DNA from: an uncultured Lachnospiraceae bacterium
GTDB lineage: Bacteria > Bacillota > Clostridia > Lachnospirales > Lachnospiraceae
Length of the DNA: 58,817 bases
NCBI GenBank assembly: GCA_900553355.1
Contig: USDK01000009.1
Location: forward strand, 1 to 58,817
Direction: 5' to 3'
Positions 43,080-51,076 of the stretch are shown piece after piece. The translations under genes and the position numbers were made by a program. The notes beneath the pieces are model-generated. The model was not told where the DNA came from. It did not search any database and saw only the letters and a list, made by a program, of their open reading frames with translations. How positions within the stretch are numbered: the first letter of the stretch is position 1; every line of letters starts with the position of its first letter.

Positions 43080-43970
43080 ATGAGCAAGCAGAATCCGGTT
43101 CCAAACAGAACCTACAAATCCACGATTTTCATCAGGCTGATGGAGGATAAGAGAAAGCTGCTGGAGGTGTATAATGCAGTCAGTGGAAACAATTATACAG
43201 ATCCAGACCTTCTTACGATCAATACACTGGAGAACGCTATTTATATGTCGGTGAAAAACGATGTTTCGTTTTTGATTGATTCCAGGTTATATCTGTATGA
43301 GCATCAGTCTACGTACAGTCCGAATCTTCCATTGAGGCTGCTCTTGTATCTAGGAGATCTGTATGCGGGGATGACAGAGAATAAAAATCTATATGGCAGA
43401 AAGCTGGTGAAGATTCCACCACCACAGTTTTTGATTCTCTATAATGGAGAGGAAGAACTGCCAGACAGGAAGATTCTTCGTTTATCAGACATGTATGCGG
43501 TAGAGGAAGCAGAGCATAAGCTGGAATTAGAGGCGGTGATGCTGAATATAAACGCAGGCCATAGTCCGGAGCTTTTGAGTGTATGCAGTATTTTATGGGA
43601 GTATGCGGAGTATACAGCCAGGGTACGGAAGTATGCGGAGAAACACTCGATTGAGGATGCAGTAGAGAGGGCGATTGAGGAATGTATCGAAGAGGGGATT
43701 CTGGAAGAATTTTTGCGGAAGAACCGCGCGGAGGCCAAGAATATGAGTATCTATGAATATAATCAGGAGAAGCACCTGCGGCAGGAGAGGGAGGCGTCCT
43801 GGGCGGAAGGCCGGGAAACTGGAATACAGGAAGGTCGGGAAGCAGAACGACGCAAAACGGCTTTAAACTTATCGAAAATGGGAATGGGTGTAGAAAAGAT
43901 TGCCCAAGCGGTGGAAGCAAGTGTAGAAGATGTGCAGTCATGGCTTGGAGGAGAGCGTATGGAAGATTAG
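43080..43970 (+). CDS. Rpn/PD-(D/E)XK-type nuclease or transposase-like protein
   Basis: 296 residues. NDVSFLIDSRLYLYEHQST contains Asp61 and Glu74-x-Gln76, spaced like the catalytic core of the Rpn family (PD-(D/E)XK superfamily, linked to recombination). The next stretch, LPLRLLLYLGDLYAG, is typical of the Lachnospiraceae branch, which is often multi-copy. The C-terminus is charged (GRETGIQEGREAERR) and ends in a helix-turn-helix-like MGMGVEKIAQAVEASVEDVQSWL. It starts behind AAAGGAGG. It stands between the pur cluster and the RiPP island and is convergent with the XRE gene. Confidence 0.8.
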   Translation: MSKQNPVPNRTYKSTIFIRLMEDKRKLLEVYNAVSGNNYTDPDLLTINTLENAIYMSVKNDVSFLIDSRLYLYEHQSTYSPNLPLRLLLYLGDLYAGMTENKNLYGRKLVKIPPPQFLILYNGEEELPDRKILRLSDMYAVEEAEHKLELEAVMLNINAGHSPELLSVCSILWEYAEYTARVRKYAEKHSIEDAVERAIEECIEEGILEEFLRKNRAEAKNMSIYEYNQEKHLRQEREASWAEGRETGIQEGREAERRKTALNLSKMGMGVEKIAQAVEASVEDVQSWLGGERMED

Positions 43971-43990
43971 AATTTCCATAGAGACAGAGG

Positions 43991-44038
43991 AAAAGCAGAG
44001 AGAGAATCAGGATGTACTGGTTCTCTCTCTGCTTTTTT
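43991..44038. terminator. Bidirectional terminator between Rpn and XRE genes
   Basis: Perfect 16-base arms AAAAGCAGAGAGAGAA (43991-44006) and complement (44021-44036). T-runs exist on both strands, so it can end transcription from both convergent genes. Confidence 0.85.
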
Positions 44039-44360
44039 ATTGATCTTTTCGAAGTGATTTCAAATTTTTTACAAATTCTTCAATTAAATCAAGTTGGTCT
44101 GTATTGAGTTCACGCAAATTTTTCAGCGCCTTTTTACATTCTACCGGATTTTTAGATTGTATATTAAAAAACTCTTCCGGGGTAAGATCAAAATATTCGC
44201 AAATATAAAAGAAACATTGCATTGACGGCAGAGCGTGTCCGTTTTCGATTCGATTAATATAGCTCTCATTTTGACCAATAGCCAGACTCATTTCACGAGC
44301 GGATACATTTTTGTTCGTTCGGAGCGTGGAAATTCGTTTGGCTATAAATTCTTCGTACAT
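44037..44360 (-). CDS. XRE-family transcriptional regulator
   Basis: 107 residues. The N-terminal HTH domain is ISTLRTNKNVSAREMSLAIGQNESYINRIENG, followed by ALPSMQCFFYICEYFDLTPEEFF, the usual XRE frame. The C-terminal 40 residues are helical. GGAGGTG precedes the ATG. It is divergent from the RiPP operon; inverted repeats in the shared 226-base intergenic region overlap the putative RiPP promoter, so it is the likely regulator. Any signal ligand is unknown. Confidence 0.85.
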   Translation of the reverse strand: MYEEFIAKRISTLRTNKNVSAREMSLAIGQNESYINRIENGHALPSMQCFFYICEYFDLTPEEFFNIQSKNPVECKKALKNLRELNTDQLDLIEEFVKNLKSLRKDQ

Positions 44361-44410
44361 CTTCTACACCTCCATGACATAGGATAGTATATACAATATT
44401 TCTCTGATTA

Positions 44411-44462
44411 ATAAGATATATAAAACTTGATATTTTGAAATGTAGGATATAAAATATCTTAT
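44411..44462 (+). promoter_or_regulatory. Candidate promoter with nested inverted repeats upstream of the RiPP operon
   Basis: TTGATA (44427-44432), a 17-base spacer and TAAAAT (44450-44455). An 8-base perfect dyad GATATTTT/AAAATATC (44429-44436, 44451-44458) covers both boxes, and an outer 9-base dyad ATAAGATAT/ATATCTTAT (44411-44419, 44454-44462) encloses it. These are plausible XRE operators. Confidence 0.5.
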
Positions 44463-44497
44463 GAATATAAAAAATAGAACGTTTAATATCGTTTGTT

Positions 44498-44560
44498 CAG
44501 CAAGAAAGGCTTTTTGTTAAGAACTTATAGCTATATATAGATATAAGAGCCTACTTGCTG
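44498..44560 (+). promoter_or_regulatory. Extended hairpin in the leader of the RiPP operon
   Basis: CAGCAAG (44498-44504) pairs with CTTGCTG (44554-44560), AGGCT (44507-44511) with AGCCT (44548-44552), and CTTATA (44524-44529) with TATAAG (44542-44547), with extra pairs in the loop. It lies 26 bases before the PqqD gene. No T-run follows, so it is more likely an mRNA leader structure than a terminator. Confidence 0.5.
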
Positions 44561-44586
44561 TTTGTTGAAGAATGAGGTGGTAAGAG

Positions 44587-44991
44587 GTGGGAAAAAAGTG
44601 GACAGCACCGAAAATGTCCGTCCAGCAGGTTGACATGGATAAACTCGGGGATGTAAGTCGGCTGTCTGATGCAGAACTGAAGATTAAGATGGAAGACGAT
44701 GGATATGAGTTTAAGAAAAAATATCAGGCTTCTAAAGATTATATACATAGAAAGATTGCAGACTCGGATGTCCTGATTTCGGTGGGATCCAATATTGCCA
44801 ACTTTAATGGATATATACAGATAAACGACAGCGCAGTCAGCCTGTGGGAACAGCTGGCAGAGCCAAGCACACTGGAACAGCTGGAGAAAGTGCTGGAAGA
44901 TAAGTATGGGATTCCCCATGAGCAGGCTGTGGAGGATGTGATTGACTTCCTGAATGAGCTGAAAGACCACGATATGGTCACGATGCAGTGA
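44587..44991 (+). CDS. PqqD-family RiPP recognition element (RRE) protein
   Basis: 134 residues. The C-terminal ~85 residues (IADSDVLISVGSNIANFNGYIQINDSAVSLWEQLAEPSTLEQLEKVLEDKYGI ending ELKDHDMV) follow the PqqD fold, a winged-helix-like domain that binds the leader peptide and hands it to the maturase. The N-terminal ~50 residues are extra and charged. It begins at a GTG with AAGAGG-like ribosome site. The radical SAM gene follows 21 bases later. Assignment is from sequence pattern and context. Confidence 0.8.
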   Translation: MGKKWTAPKMSVQQVDMDKLGDVSRLSDAELKIKMEDDGYEFKKKYQASKDYIHRKIADSDVLISVGSNIANFNGYIQINDSAVSLWEQLAEPSTLEQLEKVLEDKYGIPHEQAVEDVIDFLNELKDHDMVTMQ

Positions 44992-45012
44992 GTGGTGGGG
45001 AGAGATTTGAGG

Positions 45013-46110
45013 ATGGATAATTTGCAGAGCCACAAAGAAATGCCCAGACGTCTTCCTATCAATGGAACATTTGAACTGACCGGGCGGTGCAACTTGAACT
45101 GTAGGATGTGTTATGTTCATGTTAATCAACAAAGAATAAATGAGCTTGGATATAGAGAGCGTACTGCAGATGAATGGATTGATATGGCCAGACAGATTTT
45201 TGAGGCAGGAACGTTCAAGCTTCTTTTGACCGGTGGGGAACCAATGCTTCGGCCGGATTTTGGCAAAATGTATGAGGCAATCGCACAGATGGGATTTTAT
45301 ATCACTTTGTATACGAATGCTACCCTTGTAAATGACCAAGTTATGGAAATATTGCAAAGGTATCCGCCTCATACATTAGGGATTACCATTTATGGAGTTT
45401 CTCCGGATACATATAAAAAAGTATGCGGAAGCGCAGAAGCGTATGAGCGAATGATATCAGGACTGGAACGGCTTCTCAGATTACCGTCCCATATTGAGCT
45501 CCGCGCAACTATTATCAAAGACAATCTGGACGAAGCTGATAAGATTGAAAGGTTCATTAAAAGTTTTGGAGACAGAGTAACCTTTAATATCAATCAGACA
45601 ATTTTTCAGTCTGGTCGTGACAGCATTGGTGATGCTGCATCATGCAGACTTTCTCCGAAACAAAATGCCGAATTTTACTGCAATCGATACCGAAATATGA
45701 TGGAAGATTATATCCAGAATCCGGAAAAGCTTACAGAATTACGGCTGGATCAGGAAAAATCAGAGAAGAAGACTAATGAATCCGAAAAACAGATTCAGGA
45801 GAAACTGCCGTATGGATGCCATGCAGGATATCAGGATTATACGATCACATGGGACGGACGTATGCTGCCGTGTACCTTATTTGGAAACTGCTATACAGAG
45901 CCATTTGAGGAAGGGTTTATGCAGGCATGGCGAAGGCTTGAAAGTGTTATGCCTAAGCCGGATTTGCCACAGAAATGCTTGGAATGTAATGTGAAACAGT
46001 TTTGTGGTGTCTGTATAGCCAGCCGATATTGTGAGACGGGAGATATCAATGGAATCCCTGGGTATTTTTGTGAATTAGCGGAAGTATATAACAAATTATT
46101 AGATAAATAA
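45013..46110 (+). CDS. Radical SAM-SPASM peptide maturase
   Basis: 365 residues from the ATG at 45013 (GGGGAGAG upstream; an in-frame GTG at 44992 is weaker). The radical SAM motif is CNLNCRMC (Cys26, Cys30, Cys33), followed by LLTGGEPMLRPDF. The C-terminal SPASM domain holds several Cys: YGCHAGY, LPCTLFGNC, and CLECNVKQFCGVC, with CELAEVY at the end, to bind auxiliary iron-sulfur clusters. Such enzymes install thioether, C-C or epimer bonds in peptides. It lies directly before a Cys-containing precursor gene, so that peptide is the likely substrate. The type of crosslink is unknown. Confidence 0.9.
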   Translation: MDNLQSHKEMPRRLPINGTFELTGRCNLNCRMCYVHVNQQRINELGYRERTADEWIDMARQIFEAGTFKLLLTGGEPMLRPDFGKMYEAIAQMGFYITLYTNATLVNDQVMEILQRYPPHTLGITIYGVSPDTYKKVCGSAEAYERMISGLERLLRLPSHIELRATIIKDNLDEADKIERFIKSFGDRVTFNINQTIFQSGRDSIGDAASCRLSPKQNAEFYCNRYRNMMEDYIQNPEKLTELRLDQEKSEKKTNESEKQIQEKLPYGCHAGYQDYTITWDGRMLPCTLFGNCYTEPFEEGFMQAWRRLESVMPKPDLPQKCLECNVKQFCGVCIASRYCETGDINGIPGYFCELAEVYNKLLDK

Positions 46111-46125
46111 TGGAGGAATTGAATT

Positions 46126-46485
46126 ATGAAAACAGAAACTTATGAAAGCCCAAAAATGAATTTTGTGAAAACAGAACTGTTTGAAAACGTTGCGGCTGAG
46201 TGTTGGGCTAAGCCTAGTTTATACTGCCTAGTAGACCCGACAGATGAGGACGGGTGTGGAAATGCCAAGTATGCGGATCTTGCAGACTGTGTTATATCGG
46301 GTAATGGTTGTAATAATAATACTAAAAACCAGCTAAAAGATTATTTGAGGGCAACATATGGTGAGGCAAATGGAAGGACTCACTTTCTAACTGAGCAGGA
46401 TATTACAACAATTATGAATTCCAGTGGTGGAAATGAGGGGACTTCTTTAAGTGAAAGTCAATATATCGATCAGGTAAGAAGCTAA
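46126..46485 (+). CDS. RiPP precursor peptide (probable)
   Basis: 119 residues. The N-terminal part (KTETYESPKMNFVKTELFEN) looks like a leader recognised by a PqqD-type element. It is followed by VAAECW and a Cys-spaced region with Cys26, Cys34, Cys44, Cys55 and Cys62. The C-terminal ~55 residues are polar, lack Cys, and end in Gln-Val-Arg-Ser. It has GGAGGAA upstream and sits between the radical SAM and the kinase-like genes. It is longer than most precursors, so a large part may be removed, possibly by the S26-type peptidase of this cluster. The terminal Ser may matter for the adjacent kinase. Confidence 0.75.
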   Translation: MKTETYESPKMNFVKTELFENVAAECWAKPSLYCLVDPTDEDGCGNAKYADLADCVISGNGCNNNTKNQLKDYLRATYGEANGRTHFLTEQDITTIMNSSGGNEGTSLSESQYIDQVRS

Positions 46486-46488
46486 TCC

Positions 46489-47343
46489 ATGTATAGTCTG
46501 GGAATGTTTTTACCGGTTTCTTTTCAGATTGCCGGATATCAATTATCCATACGAAAAGAAAGAGGGGCGATGCCTGTTTTTTGCCCCAATGTATTAGATG
46601 CATTTTCTATATCAGATAAAACTACAGATGCAGATTTTGTCTTAACGATTCAATCAAAAGAGCCGGATATGGAGAAAGATATAGAACAGCAGTTTTTTCT
46701 TACCTCGGACAAAGTTATTTTAGATTATGGCACAAATTCACAGCGCTTGTATTTGGAGTCTGATTTAAAGCTTGAAAACTGGAAGCTATATACGTCGTAT
46801 CGTGACAGGAGCATTGATGATTGGTTTTATAAAGCCGGTAATCTCTTTGCGTGGGCCATGCCGCGTAAAGGTGCGGTTATGATTCACGGTGTCCTTATAG
46901 AATGGCAGGGAAAAGGAATTGTCTTGACAGCTGCTTCTGGAACCGGAAAGACCACCCATGCACGCCTCTGGAGAGAGTATGAAAATGCGCTGATTATTAA
47001 TGGCGACAGGGTTCTTCTGAAAAAAGAAAGAGGGCAGTGGTATGCATACGGAACCCCATGGAGTGGTTCGTCAGGAGAGTGTGTTAACCGAAAGGTTGCG
47101 TTGAATGCCATTGTCTTTTTACACAGAGGATCAATAAATACAGCGGAAAAGATAGCACCACTGGGGGTACTGGGGGAAATGCTGCCGCGTATTATTGCAC
47201 CGAAATGGCATAAAGAATATTCTGAGCTGGCGGTAGATCTTGCAGTTAAATGTCTGGAGGATACGGCATTGATTTCGCTTCAATGTCTTCCAAATGCTGA
47301 TTCGGTCAGTGTTTTAAAACAGGAATTGATGACAATTTTATAA
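46489..47343 (+). CDS. HPr kinase-like RiPP tailoring protein
   Basis: 284 residues. A P-loop ASGTGKTT (149-156) follows IHGVLIEWQGKGIVLTA, as in HPr kinase/PEP carboxykinase-like proteins of RiPP clusters. INGDRVLL serves as the next acidic strand, and the conserved GTPWSGSSGE and a C-terminal helical part complete the pattern. In the lasso peptide paeninodin a related kinase phosphorylates the C-terminal Ser of the precursor. Here the upstream gene encodes a peptide that ends in Ser. It begins 3 bases after the precursor stop, with a poor ribosome site, so coupling by reinitiation is likely. Activity is inferred. Confidence 0.8.
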   Translation: MYSLGMFLPVSFQIAGYQLSIRKERGAMPVFCPNVLDAFSISDKTTDADFVLTIQSKEPDMEKDIEQQFFLTSDKVILDYGTNSQRLYLESDLKLENWKLYTSYRDRSIDDWFYKAGNLFAWAMPRKGAVMIHGVLIEWQGKGIVLTAASGTGKTTHARLWREYENALIINGDRVLLKKERGQWYAYGTPWSGSSGECVNRKVALNAIVFLHRGSINTAEKIAPLGVLGEMLPRIIAPKWHKEYSELAVDLAVKCLEDTALISLQCLPNADSVSVLKQELMTIL

Positions 47344-47361
47344 AAGTCGAGGAATTATAAC

Positions 47362-47829
47362 ATGAAGATGGAAAAATGCGGAATTTCTGCAAATGTGTTA
47401 TTTCCCGCGATAGAAGTGCTGCTTGCCGAAGGTCGGCAGGCAGCTTTTACTGTGACCGGAATGAGTATGTGGCCGCTTCTCTGTCACGGGAGAGATCAGG
47501 TAGTCGTAGAGGCCTGCCAGCCGGATCTGCTCCGCAGAGGAGATATCATTCTGTTGCAGACTCAGCTGGGCAATTATCTCCTGCACAGGATAACAAAGAA
47601 AACAAACAGTGGAGTGGTGACGACCGGGGACGGCAACTGCTTCCGGGACGGTGAGTTCTCTTTCTCACGTATCAGAGCCAAGGTGGTCAGTCTGGTTCGA
47701 AATGGAAAGGTTATTAAGTGCAGCGGCTGGAAGTGGAAAGTTATGTCACAGATCTGGATGGCACTGTTCCCGGCCCGAAAACTGATATTTGCAGTCTGGT
47801 TCCGGATCAGGAAATATGTCAGGAATTGA
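47362..47829 (+). CDS. S24/S26-type signal peptidase-like protein
   Basis: 155 residues. Ser35 lies in VTGMSMWPLL, the S26 nucleophile motif. The second conserved box reads NYLLHRITKK (His75), like the Ser/His (ER-type) peptidases, and not the Lys of bacterial LepB. TTGDGNCFRDGE is the third S26 box. A C-terminal hydrophobic segment (MSQIWMALFPARKLIFAVWF) may anchor it to the membrane. Its place at the end of the RiPP operon suggests leader or follower cleavage. No ABC transporter is seen in the locus. Confidence 0.8.
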   Translation: MKMEKCGISANVLFPAIEVLLAEGRQAAFTVTGMSMWPLLCHGRDQVVVEACQPDLLRRGDIILLQTQLGNYLLHRITKKTNSGVVTTGDGNCFRDGEFSFSRIRAKVVSLVRNGKVIKCSGWKWKVMSQIWMALFPARKLIFAVWFRIRKYVRN

Positions 47830-47879
47830 CCGGGAATCTGGGATAAAAACATTTCCTTTTTTTTAAGGAGGAGGCAGGG

Positions 47880-48713
47880 ATGAGATATAAGGATCTGACT
47901 GGTCTGCGTATCGGAAAGCTGACAGTCCTTGAGCCGACGGAACAGCGCGTACGGAATGCTGTTGTCTGGCGCTGCAGGTGCGACTGTGGGAATGAGATCC
48001 TTGTGGAGAGCCGCCGGTTAAAGCCAGGAGTCATTTACAGCTGCGGATGTGAACTGTCGCCGGATGAAGTTGATAAAAAACGAAAGGATCTTACCGGACT
48101 GCGGTTTGGAAAATTGACCGTTCTCGGCAGATCAGGGAACAAAGCGAAGGATGGGAATCTGCTGTGGCTCTGCAAATGTGACTGTGGGAATACTATTGAA
48201 ACGACAAAAAGAAGATTGATCACGGGAAATACCAGAAGCTGTGGCTGCGGCAAGAAGCGTCCCCTGAAAGACTGGACCGGGAAGAAGTTTGGTATGCTTA
48301 CTGTCGTGTCCTATGCCGGAAAGGAAAAAGGATTTCATCTATGGCATTGCAGATGTGATTGTGGGAGAGAAGTTAATGTCCGTCAAAGTAATCTGCAGAA
48401 TGGCTGGACAAAAAGCTGTGGGTGTCTGAGAAATCCAGGGGAGAATCTGCATTACACAGATGGCACCTGTCTGGAGATGCTCCGGCCGGAAGTGATGTAT
48501 AAGACCAATACCAGCGGTGTAAAAGGCGTATACTATAGTAAAAAACGTAAAAAATGGATTGCACAGATTATGTTCAGGCAGAAATGCTATTATCTGGGAG
48601 GATATGATCAGATCAAAGATGCGGCAGAAGCCAGAGCAGAGGCAGAAAAAAATATTTTCGGCGATTTTATAAAGTGGTATGAGAAAGAACGCAAAACAGG
48701 CGATAAGAAATGA
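47880..48713 (+). CDS. Triple Cys-module protein with C-terminal AP2 domain
   Basis: 277 residues. Three copies of a ~54-residue module (4-57, 69-123, 130-182) each have DLTGLR-GKLTV, then CxCDCG, then CGC, giving a likely zinc-binding fold. A C-terminal AP2/ERF-like DNA-binding domain follows (about 210-265: TSGVKGVYYSKKRKKWIAQI, then the YYLGGYDQIKDAAEARAEAE helix). AP2 modules in bacteria are common in homing endonucleases and phage proteins; no nuclease domain is seen here. Ribosome site AAGGAGGAGG is strong. It may be a mobile-element relic or a DNA-binding regulator; link to the RiPP genes is uncertain. Confidence 0.75.
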   Translation: MRYKDLTGLRIGKLTVLEPTEQRVRNAVVWRCRCDCGNEILVESRRLKPGVIYSCGCELSPDEVDKKRKDLTGLRFGKLTVLGRSGNKAKDGNLLWLCKCDCGNTIETTKRRLITGNTRSCGCGKKRPLKDWTGKKFGMLTVVSYAGKEKGFHLWHCRCDCGREVNVRQSNLQNGWTKSCGCLRNPGENLHYTDGTCLEMLRPEVMYKTNTSGVKGVYYSKKRKKWIAQIMFRQKCYYLGGYDQIKDAAEARAEAEKNIFGDFIKWYEKERKTGDKK

Positions 48714-48760
48714 CAGCTCCGTAACCGGAGAGCCTTTCTGTACCGCCTGTTTTCTTTTTA
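48693..48760 (+). terminator. Terminator overlapping the 3' end of the AP2 gene
   Basis: AAAACAGGCG (48693-48702, inside the last codons) pairs with CGCCTGTTTT (48744-48753), followed by CTTTTT. The loop contains a small CCGG hairpin. Confidence 0.7.
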
Positions 48761-48782
48761 AATAAATATAAGATTTGTCTTG

Positions 48783-51005
48783 TTATTCTGCTTTTAAGAT
48801 ATACAGTCTGGAATCAAAATCACAGCTTGGGGTTTCCTCAGGAGTTACTTCACCGGCAGAAGCATCCGAAGTAATCAGACCGGCGTTCATCAGCTCATCA
48901 CCATAGTAAGACCGGCCGTCGGCGGAACTGCTGTAACAAAGATCCGGGTCCAGTCCTTTTAAAGCAAGCCGGTGAAATGCTTCGTTTACGACATTCAGGA
49001 CACGGTACCAGCCGACGATGGCTTCCTTTTTGTCTTCGCTTACCACCATCCAGGCGGCCACATTGTGCTGGAATGGATCCCTGAGACGGTAGAAAGTCCC
49101 GAACTGGAACAGTTCCCGGTATTGCTTCATGAAACGGATCTGATCTTTTACCTCCTCCTGTTCTTCTTCTGTCAGTTTATTTAGGTCGAGTTCATAACCA
49201 AAGGTTCCGAAATATGCCACGTTGGCCCTGGTATAAAGAGGAGTATTCCGGTTCAGCTGGTGGTTAGGGCATACAGATACATGGCTGCCCATGCTGCTGA
49301 TCGGGTAACAATAGGAGGAACCATACTGGATCTTCAGGCGTTCTACGGCATCCGTATCGTCACTGGTCCAGGCCTGTGGCGCATAGTAGAGCATTCCAGG
49401 GTCAAAACGGGCTCCGCCGCTGGCACAGGACTCAAATAATACTTTCGGGAATTGGCTGGTCAGCCGTTCGTATAAATCATAAACTCCGAGAATATAGCGG
49501 TGGAAAACTTCTCCCTGGCGGTCGGCAGGAAGAGCCAAGGAGTAGCATTCCGTAATACTGCGGTTCATATCCCACTTGATGTAAGATACTTTCGCTTCGG
49601 ATAGGATTTTTGCCATCATTTGATAGATGCAGTCCACAACTTCCGGACGGGAAAAATCAAGGACATACTGGTAGCGTCCGTGAGAAGCCGTACGCCCGGG
49701 AGTCTTCAGGATCCAGTCTGGATGTGCGCGGTAAAGGTTAGAATCCTTATTGACCATCTCAGGCTCAAACCAGAGCCCGAATTTCATGCCGAGAGCTTCG
49801 ATCTTTTCAGCAATTCCTTTAATCCCACGGGGCAGAAGAGAAGGAGCCGCTACCCAGTCCCCGAGCCCTGCATGTTCACCTCTCCTTGCGCCGAACCATC
49901 CGTCATCCAGGACGAATAACTCCACACCGCATTCTTTCGCTTTCGAAGCAATTTCTACCAGGCGTTCTTCTGTAAAATTAAAATAAGTTGCCTCCCAGTT
50001 GTTGATCAGAATCGGACGGGCTTTGTCCCGCCAGTATCCTCTGGCCAGCCGTTTCTGATAGAGATGGTGATAAGTCTGGCTTAAGGAGTTCAGACCACTG
50101 TCGGTATAGACCATCACGGCTTCAGGAGTCTGGAACTGCGTGCCTGGATCCAGCTTCCAGTCGAACCATTCCGGGTGGATTCCTAAGAGGACTCTCGTCG
50201 TGTCGTGCGTATCCACTTCTACTTCGGCAAGGAAATTTCCACTGTAGACCAGGCTGAATCCAATGGCCTCGCCCTGAAATTCATCTGTCTGCCTGCGCTT
50301 CAGAATAATGAAAGGATTGTGCTCATGGGAAGAGTGTCCCCTGGTGCTCCCGACAGACTGGATTCCCATTTCCAGGCGGCGTACCTTGGTGTAACGTTCC
50401 CTGGCCCAGGCGCCGGAAAAATGCATCATGTCGTAGTCATAGTCAGGCAGATCCAGACAAAGGCTCATAGCCCGCTGGAGGTGAACCGGGGAAGAACCGT
50501 CGTTAAAGAACGCGGCGCTTCTTGCAATGGCGTCTGTGCCGGTAAAAATAGTATACAGGAGATGAAGACGGACAGAGGTGACAGGATCCTTTAATATGAT
50601 TGTCAGGGTCTGCGCTTCATTATCATTTTCCGTATAAGTAGCAGGAAGGCCGGGAAGCTCGGGCTTTCCTGAAGAGATCGTATGGCTTTCGTATTGAAAA
50701 TCACAGACGCGGCTGCCGTTTTCCTGCAGGACGGTCACCGCAGGGCAACGATAATCTGTAGAACCATAGACGCCATATTCCTGACGGATATGTTCCAGAG
50801 AAAATCTGCGGTCATTTTCAAACAGATAAGAGGTCATCGGACGTGGAGCTGTTTCCAGAAGATAAGAAAAATCAGCTCTGTCATGAATCTTCCTGCCGAA
50901 ATACAGCTGGCCGATCTGATGATTCGGAAGGACGGTCATGATATAACTGATATGATGGTTGAATAGATGAAATGTCTTGGTTTCCTCATGAAAAATAATT
51001 CCCAT
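48783..51005 (-). CDS. Alpha-galactosidase, GH36
   Basis: 740 residues, the usual size for cytosolic tetrameric GH36 enzymes of Firmicutes. The nucleophile is in YIKWDMNR (Asp479) and the acid/base in AWTSDDTDA (Asp549). Other GH36 marks are VLDDGWFGARR and FGLWFEPEMVN. It hydrolyses alpha-1,6-galactosides such as melibiose and raffinose. There is no signal peptide, so uptake by a transporter outside this window is needed. Start has GGAGGAAAAG. The RpiR gene lies upstream on the same strand, with two direct repeats between them. Confidence 0.95.
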   Translation of the reverse strand: MGIIFHEETKTFHLFNHHISYIMTVLPNHQIGQLYFGRKIHDRADFSYLLETAPRPMTSYLFENDRRFSLEHIRQEYGVYGSTDYRCPAVTVLQENGSRVCDFQYESHTISSGKPELPGLPATYTENDNEAQTLTIILKDPVTSVRLHLLYTIFTGTDAIARSAAFFNDGSSPVHLQRAMSLCLDLPDYDYDMMHFSGAWARERYTKVRRLEMGIQSVGSTRGHSSHEHNPFIILKRRQTDEFQGEAIGFSLVYSGNFLAEVEVDTHDTTRVLLGIHPEWFDWKLDPGTQFQTPEAVMVYTDSGLNSLSQTYHHLYQKRLARGYWRDKARPILINNWEATYFNFTEERLVEIASKAKECGVELFVLDDGWFGARRGEHAGLGDWVAAPSLLPRGIKGIAEKIEALGMKFGLWFEPEMVNKDSNLYRAHPDWILKTPGRTASHGRYQYVLDFSRPEVVDCIYQMMAKILSEAKVSYIKWDMNRSITECYSLALPADRQGEVFHRYILGVYDLYERLTSQFPKVLFESCASGGARFDPGMLYYAPQAWTSDDTDAVERLKIQYGSSYCYPISSMGSHVSVCPNHQLNRNTPLYTRANVAYFGTFGYELDLNKLTEEEQEEVKDQIRFMKQYRELFQFGTFYRLRDPFQHNVAAWMVVSEDKKEAIVGWYRVLNVVNEAFHRLALKGLDPDLCYSSSADGRSYYGDELMNAGLITSDASAGEVTPEETPSCDFDSRLYILKAE

Positions 51006-51076
51006 AGATCTTTTCCTCCTGTGCTTAATTTTTAAAGTAGATTATAGAAGAAAAGATTATGGGAAGACAGTTTTAC

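Noticed and set aside
43080..43970. Insertion sequence around the Rpn-type gene
   Set aside because: No terminal inverted repeats or target duplications are visible around it; the gene is kept as a stand-alone nuclease-like gene.
44551..45372. 273-codon minus-strand frame across the PqqD and radical SAM genes
   Set aside because: It lies opposite two well-supported genes, and its translation shows no domain or ribosome site; it is an antisense shadow.
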